Assembly (NCBI RefSeq): GCF_003014715.1
Contig: NZ_PYAV01000003.1
Location: forward strand, 124,001 to 188,000
Direction of reading: 5' to 3'
Source of the DNA: Salsuginibacillus halophilus
GTDB taxonomy: Bacteria; Bacillota; Bacilli; Bacillales; Marinococcaceae
DNA length: 64,000 nt
The notes beneath the pieces are model-generated. The model made no database searches, was not told the DNA's origin, and worked only from the letters and a program-made list of their open reading frames with translations. Each line of letters opens with the position of its first letter. Positions within the stretch are counted from its first letter, which is position 1. The position numbers and the translations under genes are program-made. This document shows, in pieces, positions 37,179-45,314 of the stretch.

Positions 37179-37712
37179 ATGGATTTAACAGGTTTAAAGG
37201 TACTTACAGTAACAGATCACGAATTTGAAGATTTAGAGTTAATGTATCCGATTTACCGGCTGCATGAAGCAGGAGCAACTGTTGAAGTTGCCGGACAGGA
37301 AAAAGGTAAAACGTATATAGGGAAGTATGGTGTACCTGTTGAAAGTGACATTTCATTTACAGAGATGAAACCAGAAGACTATGACGGCATTCTCGTACCG
37401 GGGGGCTGGGCACCGGATAAACTGCGACGTTTCCAGGAAGTGCTCGATGCTGTAAAGCACATGGATGAGAACAAAAAAGTTATTGGTCAAATTTGTCATG
37501 CCGGCTGGGTGCTTGCTTCTGCCGATATTTTAAAAGGAGTTAATGTAACAAGCACGCCTGGAATTAAAGATGATTTAATCAATGCTGGTGCTGTTTGGCA
37601 TGACGAAGAAGTGACTGTCGACGGTCATATCATTTCCAGTCGTCGTCCACCGGATATTCCGGCTTATGGTCGGGCGCTTGTTGAAGGTTTTGCTGCGCAG
37701 AAGAAGAAGTAA
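37179..37712 (+). CDS. DJ-1/PfpI-family protein
   Basis: 177 residues of the class I glutamine-amidotransferase-like DJ-1/PfpI group: VLTVTDHEFEDLELMYPI, LVPGGWAPDKLR near 80, and the nucleophile elbow QICHAGWVLASADI with Cys near 105. Related Bacillus proteins (general stress protein 18/YfkM type) are described as proteases, chaperones or deglycases; which applies is open. The start at 37179 has GAAAGGAGG 6 bases upstream. Confidence 0.85.
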   Translation: MDLTGLKVLTVTDHEFEDLELMYPIYRLHEAGATVEVAGQEKGKTYIGKYGVPVESDISFTEMKPEDYDGILVPGGWAPDKLRRFQEVLDAVKHMDENKKVIGQICHAGWVLASADILKGVNVTSTPGIKDDLINAGAVWHDEEVTVDGHIISSRRPPDIPAYGRALVEGFAAQKKK

Positions 37713-37770
37713 TGACGTTTAGCTCTTTAAAACTCGGGGAAGTTTCGAGTGTAGAAAGGAGCGGATTCAT

Positions 37771-37947
37771 ATGGGAAACCTTCATAGGGAAATCGATGAG
37801 TTTACACAGGCAGCTGCAGAGTTAAAGAAAGCTTGGCTTGGATTAACCGAGCTTGAGAAAGAAAATTATAAACGACAGTTTCCATTTGATAAAGAATTGA
37901 CAGAAGTTGTTGATGATATTATGAAATGGCGAGATGCTGTAAAATGA
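37771..37947 (+). CDS. Small conserved-looking protein, 58 residues
   Basis: ATG 37771 with AAAGGAG upstream. The 58-residue product is charged and helical (NLHREIDEFTQAAAELKKAW, LTEVVDDIMKWRDAVK). Ribosome site, uniform codon use and clean spacing support it as a real gene; function not recognised. Confidence 0.6.
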   Translation: MGNLHREIDEFTQAAAELKKAWLGLTELEKENYKRQFPFDKELTEVVDDIMKWRDAVK

Positions 37948-38032
37948 TTGCTCAAGGCTCAAATTTACGGAAAGCAAGCTGATTTCATTATCGCTGCTTT
38001 CCGTTTTTCTTTGAGGAAGGAGTGCACTTATT

Positions 38033-38356
38033 ATGGAGGTTTTAGAGCGTGAAACGTTAAACGCAAAACTTGAGGAAGAAACTGCATTTTTATTATTTGT
38101 GCAAAGTTCGTTTTGCGGGACGTGTCAAGCAGCTGCAAAAGTGCTGCAAGGAATTGAAGTTTATTATCAGATGACAATTGATACAGTTGATATTAATTAT
38201 GTAAGTGACCTTATTCAGGTGCAGAGTGTGCCGGCTCTTCTCGTGATCAATGAAGGTGAAGTTTTACATACGCGCTACAGAATGTCTCCTGTAAATGATG
38301 TAATCAACTGGGTGTGGAACACTTACATAAGTTTAGAAAATTCAGATTTCGGGTAA
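38033..38356 (+). CDS. Thioredoxin-like protein with CGTC motif
   Basis: 107 residues with a thioredoxin-fold pattern: LLFVQSSFCGTCQAAAKVL puts the redox pair CGTC at about 28-31, and VQSVPALLVINEGEV contains the cis-proline. The active site resembles the small YtpP/YusE-type thioredoxins of Bacilli. Predicted cytoplasmic disulfide reductase. GAAGGAG precedes the ATG. First of three small genes in a row whose outer members are both thioredoxin-fold proteins. Confidence 0.8.
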   Translation: MEVLERETLNAKLEEETAFLLFVQSSFCGTCQAAAKVLQGIEVYYQMTIDTVDINYVSDLIQVQSVPALLVINEGEVLHTRYRMSPVNDVINWVWNTYISLENSDFG

Positions 38357-38390
38357 TGATAAAGTAACATTTATAAAGGAGGTTGTGCCC

Positions 38391-38693
38391 ATGCGTTTTA
38401 ATCATAAAGAATTAGAAAAAAATCAACAAACGCATGCCTCAATGACTCGAGTTCGTGCATTATGGCCGGAACAGGAAGAAGATAGCCGGATGATCGAAGA
38501 AGGAGCACTGTATACTATTCAATATTACATGGCCGAGCCTGAAAGTGCGAAAACACCACTTCCACTTGCTTGTCCGATGGTGATGAGCTGGGTGCTCGAT
38601 CCAGTTGTTCATGAAGAAAGCCGTATGCTTGATGAAGGAGCAATGTATGCGGTGATGTATTATAACAAATCTTGCCAAGAACAAGGTGATTAA
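38391..38693 (+). CDS. Uncharacterised 100-residue protein with an internal duplication
   Basis: ATG 38391 lies 8 bases after AAAGGAGG. The product contains the same ~17-residue motif twice, 45 residues apart: EDSRMIEEGALYTIQYY (30-46) and EESRMLDEGAMYAVMYY (75-91), 10 of 17 identical and the rest conservative, each preceded by a Trp. One Cys lies between the copies and one after. No signal or membrane helix. Family not recognised; its place between two thioredoxin-fold genes hints at a redox or stress link. Confidence 0.7.
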   Translation: MRFNHKELEKNQQTHASMTRVRALWPEQEEDSRMIEEGALYTIQYYMAEPESAKTPLPLACPMVMSWVLDPVVHEESRMLDEGAMYAVMYYNKSCQEQGD

Positions 38694-38756
38694 TTTGCAA
38701 CGATCTAGAGCAATCTGAGATACTGTATGCACAGTTTCTTAGATGAGGTGAGTTTC

Positions 38757-39182
38757 ATGCAGGCTCCAGAATTTTCACTTTACAATATTAAAACTATGAC
38801 CGAGGAAAAACTTTCTAACTTTACCGGATCTCCAGTTGTATTAACATTTTTTGCTTCATGGTGTCCGGATGCTCAAGCTGATTTAAATAAGAAAAAAGCC
38901 CTTTTTGAACAAATGAATCATTCTGATTTGACATTTGTTGCCATTAACGTCACTGGAAGGGAACGAGAAGAGGGTGATGGTAAACGGTATGCTGAAAACG
39001 AAAGCATACCGTTTACCGTTCTTCTTGATGAAGGAACAAAAACGTATGATGCGTACCGGGCAATGGGCGTACCGACAACGGTTCTAATTAAGCGAAATGG
39101 TGAAATCCTTAACACTTATCATGATAAAAGCTCGTTTTATCATATATTACAGGGGATTCATGAACTGATTGAAGAAGCATAA
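38757..39182 (+). CDS. TlpA/ResA-like thioredoxin-fold protein lacking the resolving cysteine
   Basis: 141 residues: PEFSLYNIKTMTEEKLSNF, VVLTFFASWCPDAQADL, FTVLLDEGTKTYDAYRAMGV, PTTVLIKRNGEIL. This is the TlpA/AhpC-TSA-like fold, but the usual WCxxC is WCPDA, so only one active-site Cys remains (near residue 39). There is no signal peptide with the start at 38757 (GAGGTG 7 bases upstream), so it is probably cytoplasmic. Redox chemistry, if any, would need an external thiol such as bacillithiol; that is inference. Confidence 0.75.
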   Translation: MQAPEFSLYNIKTMTEEKLSNFTGSPVVLTFFASWCPDAQADLNKKKALFEQMNHSDLTFVAINVTGREREEGDGKRYAENESIPFTVLLDEGTKTYDAYRAMGVPTTVLIKRNGEILNTYHDKSSFYHILQGIHELIEEA

Positions 39183-39186
39183 AAAG

Positions 39187-39212
39187 CGGCAGGAAAAATC
39201 CTGCCGTTCTTT
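39187..39212. terminator. Bidirectional terminator
   Basis: CGGCAGGA/TCCTGCCG around AAAA, with A-run before and T-run after, between convergent genes. Confidence 0.88.
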
Positions 39213-39934
39213 TAATTGATTCGTCCGGTGGATATAATGGATTTCATTTGTTCGCTATTTGGGTAATCATTGGCATCATACTGCAGCAGCACTTTATTAT
39301 AATCGTAATCTACCCGGCGGATTTCAGTCGTTAGTTTCCCGTCACTTAAGTCTGTAATAACGTAAGAGGGACGCGAATCCCCGTCGAATGGCAAGCCTAC
39401 GCTTCCGGTATTGATTAATGTTTTATCATCAATGGTTTCGACGTAAGGTGTATGAACATGACCGTAAATGTAGACATCAGCGTCAGCTTGTTCAAGAATG
39501 AACTTCCGCTTTTCATCTGTTGAGTCTTCACGTTTTACCGGATGAAATAAATCTCCCGGAATTGCGTGGAAAGCATGAAATTTTAAGTGATGCACATCTT
39601 TCGTTATTGAATGCGGTAGTCTTTCTAAATAATTCAAGTCGTCTTCTGTTAAGCGCTCCACAGTCCATTCATTTTCCTGCTGCATTAAAGGGCGTGCTTT
39701 ATCAGGAACTTCACCGTTTTGAATACCGCGCACGACCCATAAGTCCGCATTGCCTTGAATAACCCCGGCAGGGAGCGAACGAACTGTTTCTAAAGCATTT
39801 TTCGGCTCAGGACCACGGAATACAAGGTCGCCAAGGACATTTATTTCATTCACTTGCTGCTTTTCAATGTCGTTAAGTACTGCTTTTAAAGCTCGAGCGT
39901 TTCCGTGAATATCAGAAAGCCATGCAATTTTCAT
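39212..39934 (-). CDS. Calcineurin-like metallophosphoesterase
   Basis: 240 residues with the phosphoesterase motifs in order: WLSDIHGNARAL, VLGDLVFRGPEP, GNADLW, FHAFHAIPGD and YGHVHTPYVE, then LINTGSVGLPFDG, typical of the YfcE/MJ0936 type with two metals. Substrate unknown (phosphodiester or nucleotide). Start 39934 gives MKIAWLSDIHG with GGGAGAG 9 bases upstream; a GTG at 39943 is the alternative. Confidence 0.85.
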   Translation of the reverse strand: MKIAWLSDIHGNARALKAVLNDIEKQQVNEINVLGDLVFRGPEPKNALETVRSLPAGVIQGNADLWVVRGIQNGEVPDKARPLMQQENEWTVERLTEDDLNYLERLPHSITKDVHHLKFHAFHAIPGDLFHPVKREDSTDEKRKFILEQADADVYIYGHVHTPYVETIDDKTLINTGSVGLPFDGDSRPSYVITDLSDGKLTTEIRRVDYDYNKVLLQYDANDYPNSEQMKSIISTGRIN

Positions 39935-40217
39935 ATGTTTCACTCTCCCTTTTTATGTAACTTCTATGCCTATTATACACGAAAGAATGAAAATTCTCGA
40001 AAAACAACCTTTACGCCATGCATCGAATTTTCAAACCAAGCGTAATGTTTTAGACCTTCATAAACGTAGGAGAAGGCTTACATCCAAGTTTTCGCTAAAA
40101 GTTTCACCGAGTTCACTAACCCTAAGCAGGAAGCTCTGCTTTTGTCCGTTTTTGTATGTTAAAATTTAAATGTGCTCGAATTGTTGTTTTTTGATAAATT
40201 AAACTGGAGGGATAATC

Positions 40218-41348
40218 ATGAATATCGTTTCAATTGAGCCGACCCCAAGCCCGAATACAATGAAATTGAATTTGGATTCAGCACTGCCGGCGGGACAGGC
40301 AAATAATTATACCCATGAAACAAAACATGAAGCGCCTGAGATGGTTCAGCGCTTATTTGACATTGAAGGCATTAAAGGTGTTTATCATGTTGCTGATTTT
40401 ATTGCCTTAGAACGGCATCCCAAAGCTGACTGGCAAGTTGTTTTACAAAATGTTCGCTCACTCTTTGGCAGCGGTGAAGAAACGGTGAATGATGCATCAG
40501 CAACAGGTGACAATTTTGGTGAAGTCCAAGTCCATCAGCAAGTGTTTAAAGGTATCCCGATGCAGATTAAACTTACTTCCGGTGAAGAAGAAAAGCGTGT
40601 CGGCTTGCCGGAGCGATTTTCTAATGCAGCTTTTGCGGCGCAAACTGATGAGGATAATGTCGTCATGCAGCGAAAGTGGGAAGAGCGTGGCGTTCGTTAC
40701 GGCAGTGATTTAGAAGAGATTGCTGCTGAAGTTTATGAAGAAATAACGGCTGCTTACAGTGAAGAGCGGCTGCAGACGCTTGCTGAACTTGGCCGTACTG
40801 AAAAAGAAGCAGCAGTGCAAAAGCAAGAACGTTACATGAAAGTCACAAAAGAGATGCTCGATGACCCGGATTGGAAAAATCGTTATGCAGCCCTTGATCG
40901 GATGGACCCAGGTGAAGAGGATTTGCCAGTGCTTGAGAAAGCTCTGCAAGATGAAAAGCCAGCGGTCCGTCGTTTAGCTGTGGCATATTTAGGCATGATC
41001 GAAAAGCCAGTTGTACTTCCTTATTTGTACAAAGCTTTGAAGGACAGTTCAGTTACCGTACGTCGCACAGCTGGTGACTGTGTTTCAGATATTGGTGATC
41101 CTTCAGCAATGGATGAAATGATTCATGCGCTTGAAGATAAAAATAAACTTGTACGCTGGCGCGCGGCGATGTTTTTATATGAAGCTGGAGATGAACGTGC
41201 TGTACTGGCACTTGAGAAAGCTGAAGAAGATAGTGCATTTGAAGTAGCGATGCAGGCAAAGATCGCTAAAGAACGTATTGAGCGCGGAGAAGAAGCTAAA
41301 GGGTCGATTTGGAAACAGATGACAGAAGCTGTACAAAATCGTGAATAA
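40218..41348 (+). CDS. CvfC/YpgR-like protein (Nfu N-terminal plus HEAT-like repeats)
   Basis: 376 residues. The N-terminus (IEPTPSPNTMKLNLDSALP, ~1-90) is an Nfu/NifU N-terminal-like domain. The C-terminal half has HEAT/PBS-lyase-type repeats (LQDEKPAVRRLAVAYLG, LKDSSVTVRRTAGDCVSDIG, LEDKNKLVRWRAAMFLYEAG). This pairing is that of B. subtilis YpgR and the staphylococcal conserved virulence factor C; the molecular role is undefined. GGAGGG before the ATG. The 274 bases upstream hold no gene. Confidence 0.8.
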   Translation: MNIVSIEPTPSPNTMKLNLDSALPAGQANNYTHETKHEAPEMVQRLFDIEGIKGVYHVADFIALERHPKADWQVVLQNVRSLFGSGEETVNDASATGDNFGEVQVHQQVFKGIPMQIKLTSGEEEKRVGLPERFSNAAFAAQTDEDNVVMQRKWEERGVRYGSDLEEIAAEVYEEITAAYSEERLQTLAELGRTEKEAAVQKQERYMKVTKEMLDDPDWKNRYAALDRMDPGEEDLPVLEKALQDEKPAVRRLAVAYLGMIEKPVVLPYLYKALKDSSVTVRRTAGDCVSDIGDPSAMDEMIHALEDKNKLVRWRAAMFLYEAGDERAVLALEKAEEDSAFEVAMQAKIAKERIERGEEAKGSIWKQMTEAVQNRE

Positions 41349-41385
41349 TCTAATTAAAATAAATGATCTAAAGGAGGAATTATTC

Positions 41386-41595
41386 ATGACTGAACAAGAA
41401 ATAATTGAAGCTCTAGAAAGTAGTGGACTAGAAGAAGTTTTAGAATTGATTAAAGAAGCAAAAACCGGAGAGCTTGGAGAACTTGAGCTTGCAAAACCAC
41501 TTGGCCTTTTGCGTGACGAAACATTAAACGCTGAAGTATTAAAGCTGCTTGAAGCTTATGAGGTGGATATCATTTATGTCGACGATGATGAATAA
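41386..41595 (+). CDS. Small acidic protein, possible stand-alone sigma-70 region 1.1-like fold
   Basis: 69 residues from ATG 41386 (AAAGGAGG 8 bases upstream). Acidic and helical, ending LEAYEVDIIYVDDDE. Helix content and the acidic end recall region 1.1 of primary sigma factors (LGEQGVELI-type end), but similarity is weak and the call is tentative. Its 3' end overlaps the ydbS-like start, suggesting coupling to the PH-domain pair. Confidence 0.5.
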   Translation: MTEQEIIEALESSGLEEVLELIKEAKTGELGELELAKPLGLLRDETLNAEVLKLLEAYEVDIIYVDDDE

Positions 41596-42109
41596 TGATC
41601 ATACCGGCGGCGCCATGCGGGCAGCACCGAAAGAACGCATATCAAAAAAAGCGCTGCCGGTTTGGCGCTTTAAAGGCGGACTTGAGAGTTTGTTCTTTTT
41701 AGCTGTACCTGTTGGTTATTACTTTTTAATGAATGCTTTTCAGTATCCACTGTGGCTTATGTATGTGCTTAGCGCCGCCTGGGTTCTTTGGGCGGTAAGT
41801 TTAACTTTTATTATTCCTGCAGTGAGGTGGCGACGGTGGCGTTACGAAATTTTAGAGGAAGAAGTTGACTTGCAGTATGGAGTGATAATTGTTCGCCGCA
41901 CATTAATTCCAATGTCGCGGGTCCAGCACGTAGACACTGAGCAGGGACCGATCTACAGGCGCTATAAATTATCAGCCGTCACGATTTCAACAGCAGCTAC
42001 AATTCATCAAATTCCTGCTTTAACAGAAGAAGTAGCCGCAGGTATTCGCGACCGGATTTCAAATTTAGCAGAAACTGCAGAGGATGACGATACGAATGAA
42101 CCAAGGTAG
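41585..42109 (+). CDS. ydbS: YdbS-like PH-domain membrane protein
   Basis: About 174 residues with two membrane helices (LESLFFLAVPVGYYFLMNAF and YVLSAAWVLWAVSLTFIIP), then one bacterial PH domain (DUF304/bPH2: YEILEEEVDLQYGVIIVRRTLIPMSRVQHVDTEQGP). B. subtilis ydbS-ydbT has this two-gene layout and is linked to resistance against the circular bacteriocin amylocyclicin. ATGs at 41585/41588 overlap the previous stop and 41615 is internal; none has a strong ribosome site, so the start is uncertain. Confidence 0.8.
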   Translation: MMNNDHTGGAMRAAPKERISKKALPVWRFKGGLESLFFLAVPVGYYFLMNAFQYPLWLMYVLSAAWVLWAVSLTFIIPAVRWRRWRYEILEEEVDLQYGVIIVRRTLIPMSRVQHVDTEQGPIYRRYKLSAVTISTAATIHQIPALTEEVAAGIRDRISNLAETAEDDDTNEPR

Positions 42110-43577
42110 ACGCATGCATCCGGCAGCGATGCTCATTTTGTTTTTAAGCCGTATCCGTGAGTTATTGTTACCACTTGTCATTGTTTTCTTTTTCACAGGT
42201 GGTTTTAATAATTATGCGCTCTGGATTTTTGGCGCTTTCTTTGTATTTATCCTTGTAACGAGCGTTTGGCAGTGGTTTGTTTATCGTTACGATGCACGTG
42301 AACAGGAGCTTGAAGTCCAGCAGGGTTATTTTATTAAAAAGCACCGATACATAAGGCGCGAACGGATTCAAAGTTTTGACCGGACTGCTGGGGTACTCCA
42401 GCGGATGTTCGGCTTGGTAAAAGTGAAAGTTGAAACGGCAGGCGGCGGGCAGGCGCCTGAAGTTGAGATTGTAGCTCTGCAAAAGGATGAAGCTGAGCGG
42501 ATCCGCCGGTTGTTGTTAAAAGAGGGGATAAACAGCGGTGATGAAGAAAATTTGGAGGAAGAAAACCTTCAGGCGCGTACAGATGAAGAACTTCCGAGTT
42601 TCCGTTGGCACCTCCCTGTGGGCTGGTTAATGTTAATGGCTGCCACATCAAGCAGTATTGGAATCGTTTTTTCAGCTTTACTTGCTTTGCTTTCTCAAGT
42701 GGAACAATTGATACCGATGGCTTGGCGGGAAACATTGTTCGATCAAGCGATCGGCGTTATTATAACCTCAAGTATTTTATTTTTAGCAGGTATAGCTGTG
42801 TTTGTATTTCTTGCGGCATGGATCATATCAATAGCCATGACAGCTGTGAAATATGGCCGTTTTAGTGCAGAAAAGCGTGCCGATGAGATTCTTCTGCAAC
42901 GCGGCTTGCTTGAGCGCCGACAGTTAACCTTAAAAGAACACCGAATTACGGCTGTGCGCATTGTGCAAAACCCGGTACGACAATTATTTGGTTTTTGTAC
43001 GGTTTATGTAGAAAGCGCTGGTGGGGGTTCAGAAGACGAGCAACAGTCGACGGTGCTCTTGCCGATGGCAAAGCGCGCCACTGTTGTAGCTCATTTAGAG
43101 CGGCTATTACCACAATTTCAGTTTGAGCATGAACAAACGGCGCTTCCACAACGAGCGTTGCCGCGCTTTCTCATTCGTATGACAGTTCTGCCCCTTCTAA
43201 TTCTCGGGCTGCTTGCTTATTTCACCCCAGCATCGTTTTGGCTGCTTGGATTAAGCGGGTTGTTTGCGTTGTTAGGTTGGCGTCAGTTTAAGGATAGTGG
43301 TTCAGCATCGACGAATCATTACGTCTTTTTACAACGCCGGGTGCTGCAGCTTTCGCTCGTTATTATACCTCGACATAAAGTACAGGATGCAACAGCAAGT
43401 CAGTCACTTTTACAGCGGCAGATGAAGCTTAACACGTATACTGTCTCTGTGCAGAACACGACAAGCGGTCGAGCTTTTTCCGTTAGGGATTTGGACGAAG
43501 GTGAAGCTTCACACCTTTTAGCATGGTACTCTTATCATAACCGGCTACAGCATGATAACGATTTATATCTACACTAA
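42096..43577 (+). CDS. ydbT: YdbT-like multi-PH-domain membrane protein
   Basis: About 493 residues: membrane segments near 15-65, 175-260 and 375-410 alternate with three bacterial PH domains (first around REQELEVQQGYFIKKHRYIRR, second around ADEILLQRGLLERRQLTLK, third around VFLQRRVLQLSLVIIPRHKVQ). Partner of ydbS, overlapping it by 14 bases. ATG 42096 is used; 42084 and 42111 are alternatives. The stop runs directly into a terminator that carries a repeat-element insertion. Confidence 0.82.
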   Translation: MNQGRRMHPAAMLILFLSRIRELLLPLVIVFFFTGGFNNYALWIFGAFFVFILVTSVWQWFVYRYDAREQELEVQQGYFIKKHRYIRRERIQSFDRTAGVLQRMFGLVKVKVETAGGGQAPEVEIVALQKDEAERIRRLLLKEGINSGDEENLEEENLQARTDEELPSFRWHLPVGWLMLMAATSSSIGIVFSALLALLSQVEQLIPMAWRETLFDQAIGVIITSSILFLAGIAVFVFLAAWIISIAMTAVKYGRFSAEKRADEILLQRGLLERRQLTLKEHRITAVRIVQNPVRQLFGFCTVYVESAGGGSEDEQQSTVLLPMAKRATVVAHLERLLPQFQFEHEQTALPQRALPRFLIRMTVLPLLILGLLAYFTPASFWLLGLSGLFALLGWRQFKDSGSASTNHYVFLQRRVLQLSLVIIPRHKVQDATASQSLLQRQMKLNTYTVSVQNTTSGRAFSVRDLDEGEASHLLAWYSYHNRLQHDNDLYLH

Positions 43578-43603
43578 AAAACCTCCGCTTTGAGTAGCGG
43601 AGG
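43578..43603 (+). repeat. Left copy of a duplicated terminator hairpin (direct repeat 2a)
   Basis: 26 bases directly after the ydbT stop with stem ACCTCCGCT/AGCGGAGG. It is repeated at 44131-44156 with one loop difference (G at 43594 versus C at 44147). The T-run is missing here. Confidence 0.9.
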
Positions 43604-44130
43604 CTTCAGACTGTCGACAAAGTACAAAACCTAAGATTCACGGACAGCTTACTGCTCCGAGCCGCGGGCTGCCGCATAAGAGAATAAAAAACCGAACCAT
43701 AAACGTAACCTTCACGCCAGACGGACGCTTTCCCGAGGGCTTGGCTTCAGCTAACTTGTTCGATTTAATTGCTAATCGAACAAGTGGATCTTCAGCCTGC
43801 GCTTAATCCTCCGGGAGTCGCCGTCTTTCGTTTCGGTCACTGTTACATTTGTCTTTTGTGTATGGTTCACTTGATCGTTCATGAAGCATCATGATGAAAC
43901 TGATTCATATAACTATTGCTCGATTGCTCGATCGAAAAGATTGCTACCATTCATGACCATCAAATGACGTAAGGCTGACAAGCATCGGCGGCGACGCCAC
44001 CAGGAACAGCGCGAGCCAAAAATCCCGCAGGCAGTGACTTTCTGCCGAGGGAGTTGAGGTCGTGGCTGGGGCAAGCGTCCGCCGAAAAGCGACGTCAGCC
44101 CCCGCTTTCTAGAAAGTTGGTCGATAGTCT
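43604..44130. mobile_element. Terminator-inserting non-coding element, copy 2 (~527 bp)
   Basis: Collinear with the 31835-32416 element, with long identical stretches such as GACAAGCATCGGCGGCGACG. The two copies have diverged by substitutions plus one large gap (about 55 bp) near the right end. Terminal inverted repeats are clearer here: CAGACTGTCGACAAAGT on the left, and TAGACTATCGACCAACT as the complement of the right end. It carries the perfect hairpin ACTTGTTCGAT/ATCGAACAAGT near 43757-43790. No ORF of useful length. It lies between convergent ydbT and the DUF2777-like gene, in the same orientation relative to the plus strand as copy 1. Confidence 0.85.
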
Positions 44131-44156
44131 AAAACCTCCGCTTTGACTAGCGGAGG
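44131..44156 (+). repeat. Right copy of the duplicated terminator hairpin (direct repeat 2b)
   Basis: Matches 43578-43603 with one difference and is followed by TTTTTT, so it is the functional intrinsic terminator. Confidence 0.9.
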
Positions 44157-44182
44157 TTTTTTATTATGAACAAAAAAGGCTT

Positions 44183-45160
44183 TTATTTTCCTGCGGCAAA
44201 TTGATTTGTATACGTGACAATTGAGCGTTTATTTTTATCGGTTGTGCACTCAAATCGATCAAATACAATATCGTCTTCTGTGTTTTTCAATTCACGCTCA
44301 TATTGATGTTGAACAAGTAACGTCGTTCCTTGTTTTTGATACATTAAAAAGTTAACACCGGAGAAACGATCTTCATTACTAGAGGCAAGCAGTTGGTGCA
44401 GCAATTGGTTATGGCATGTTGTTAAGTCTTCTTCAGTGAATCCAAACGAACCTAAAGCATTACTTAACGTCTGACGTGCAGGAACTTCAAGTTCGTTTAA
44501 TAAAATTTGATAAGGGTCAAAATGACGGCGGTGAATACGCAAGGTGTCACCTTTTGCTGGTTCAACAAGTGAACCATCTTCGGCTTGGAACTTGTAGCCG
44601 GATTGATGGTATACCCGGAGCCACTCGTTATCATTTTGCAAAACCTCAAGTTCAAAAGGGCAGCCCTCAAGGTCCATAGGTTCACCGCTGTCGTTATCAA
44701 TTAAGGCTGGCTTTTGATGTAGCGTGCCGAGTTGATAGTAAACATATGCTTCATCTGTTTCTGTTTTTGCTTGCTTTGCAGGTTGACCAGGATAAAGTTC
44801 GTGGTCAATTTGTTGTAGGCGCGCTTCAGTGTTTTCAAGTTCAGAGGCAATTAAAACGCGGTAATCGCCCAGGGCATCATAAAAGCTATTTTGAAAAGAA
44901 CGGTTTGCATCGATTGATTGTTCGTCAGCCGGCGAGATCTTCGCACCGGAAAGGGTCACTTCATCTTTACCTTGATACGTAAGCTCTTGCAGCGAAACGA
45001 TATCGTGCAGCGAATGAACGCCTAGAATTTCCACCCGTCCCTGCCAAGTCTTTCGCGGCGGAGTCTCTACTTCTAAAAGTTTCCCTATATAACGGGCAGC
45101 TCCGCCGGTGTCTGCGATGACGTAACCACCTTGATGTTCTAATGCTTGTTTCCGGTCCAT
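44183..45160 (-). CDS. DUF2777-like protein
   Basis: 325 residues. The N-terminus (MDRKQALEHQGGYVIADTG, RYIGKLLEVETPPRKTWQG) matches my recollection of DUF2777 proteins of Bacilli, which have no known function. The central and C-terminal parts are acidic and mixed alpha/beta with no recognised catalytic motif. ATG 45160 is chosen because GGAGG lies 10 bases upstream; the frame stays open to 45253 without a ribosome site. Confidence 0.6.
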   Translation of the reverse strand: MDRKQALEHQGGYVIADTGGAARYIGKLLEVETPPRKTWQGRVEILGVHSLHDIVSLQELTYQGKDEVTLSGAKISPADEQSIDANRSFQNSFYDALGDYRVLIASELENTEARLQQIDHELYPGQPAKQAKTETDEAYVYYQLGTLHQKPALIDNDSGEPMDLEGCPFELEVLQNDNEWLRVYHQSGYKFQAEDGSLVEPAKGDTLRIHRRHFDPYQILLNELEVPARQTLSNALGSFGFTEEDLTTCHNQLLHQLLASSNEDRFSGVNFLMYQKQGTTLLVQHQYERELKNTEDDIVFDRFECTTDKNKRSIVTYTNQFAAGK

Positions 45161-45314
45161 AATTTTGAAACCTCCACTTGATCGATATCCATAGTTGTCT
45201 GCATCGAGCTGTAATCGTTCGACGCCTGTACATAAAAAGTCGGTGAACGCCAAACTGTCAATATCTCATCGTTCAGCATTGATTATACTGAAAAAAAAGG
45301 GGATTCTGCAAGCA

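Noticed and set aside
40124-40141. AAGCAG/CTGCTT hairpin before the cvfC-like gene
   Set aside because: The short stem with an interrupted T tract has no upstream plus-strand gene to terminate; probably chance.
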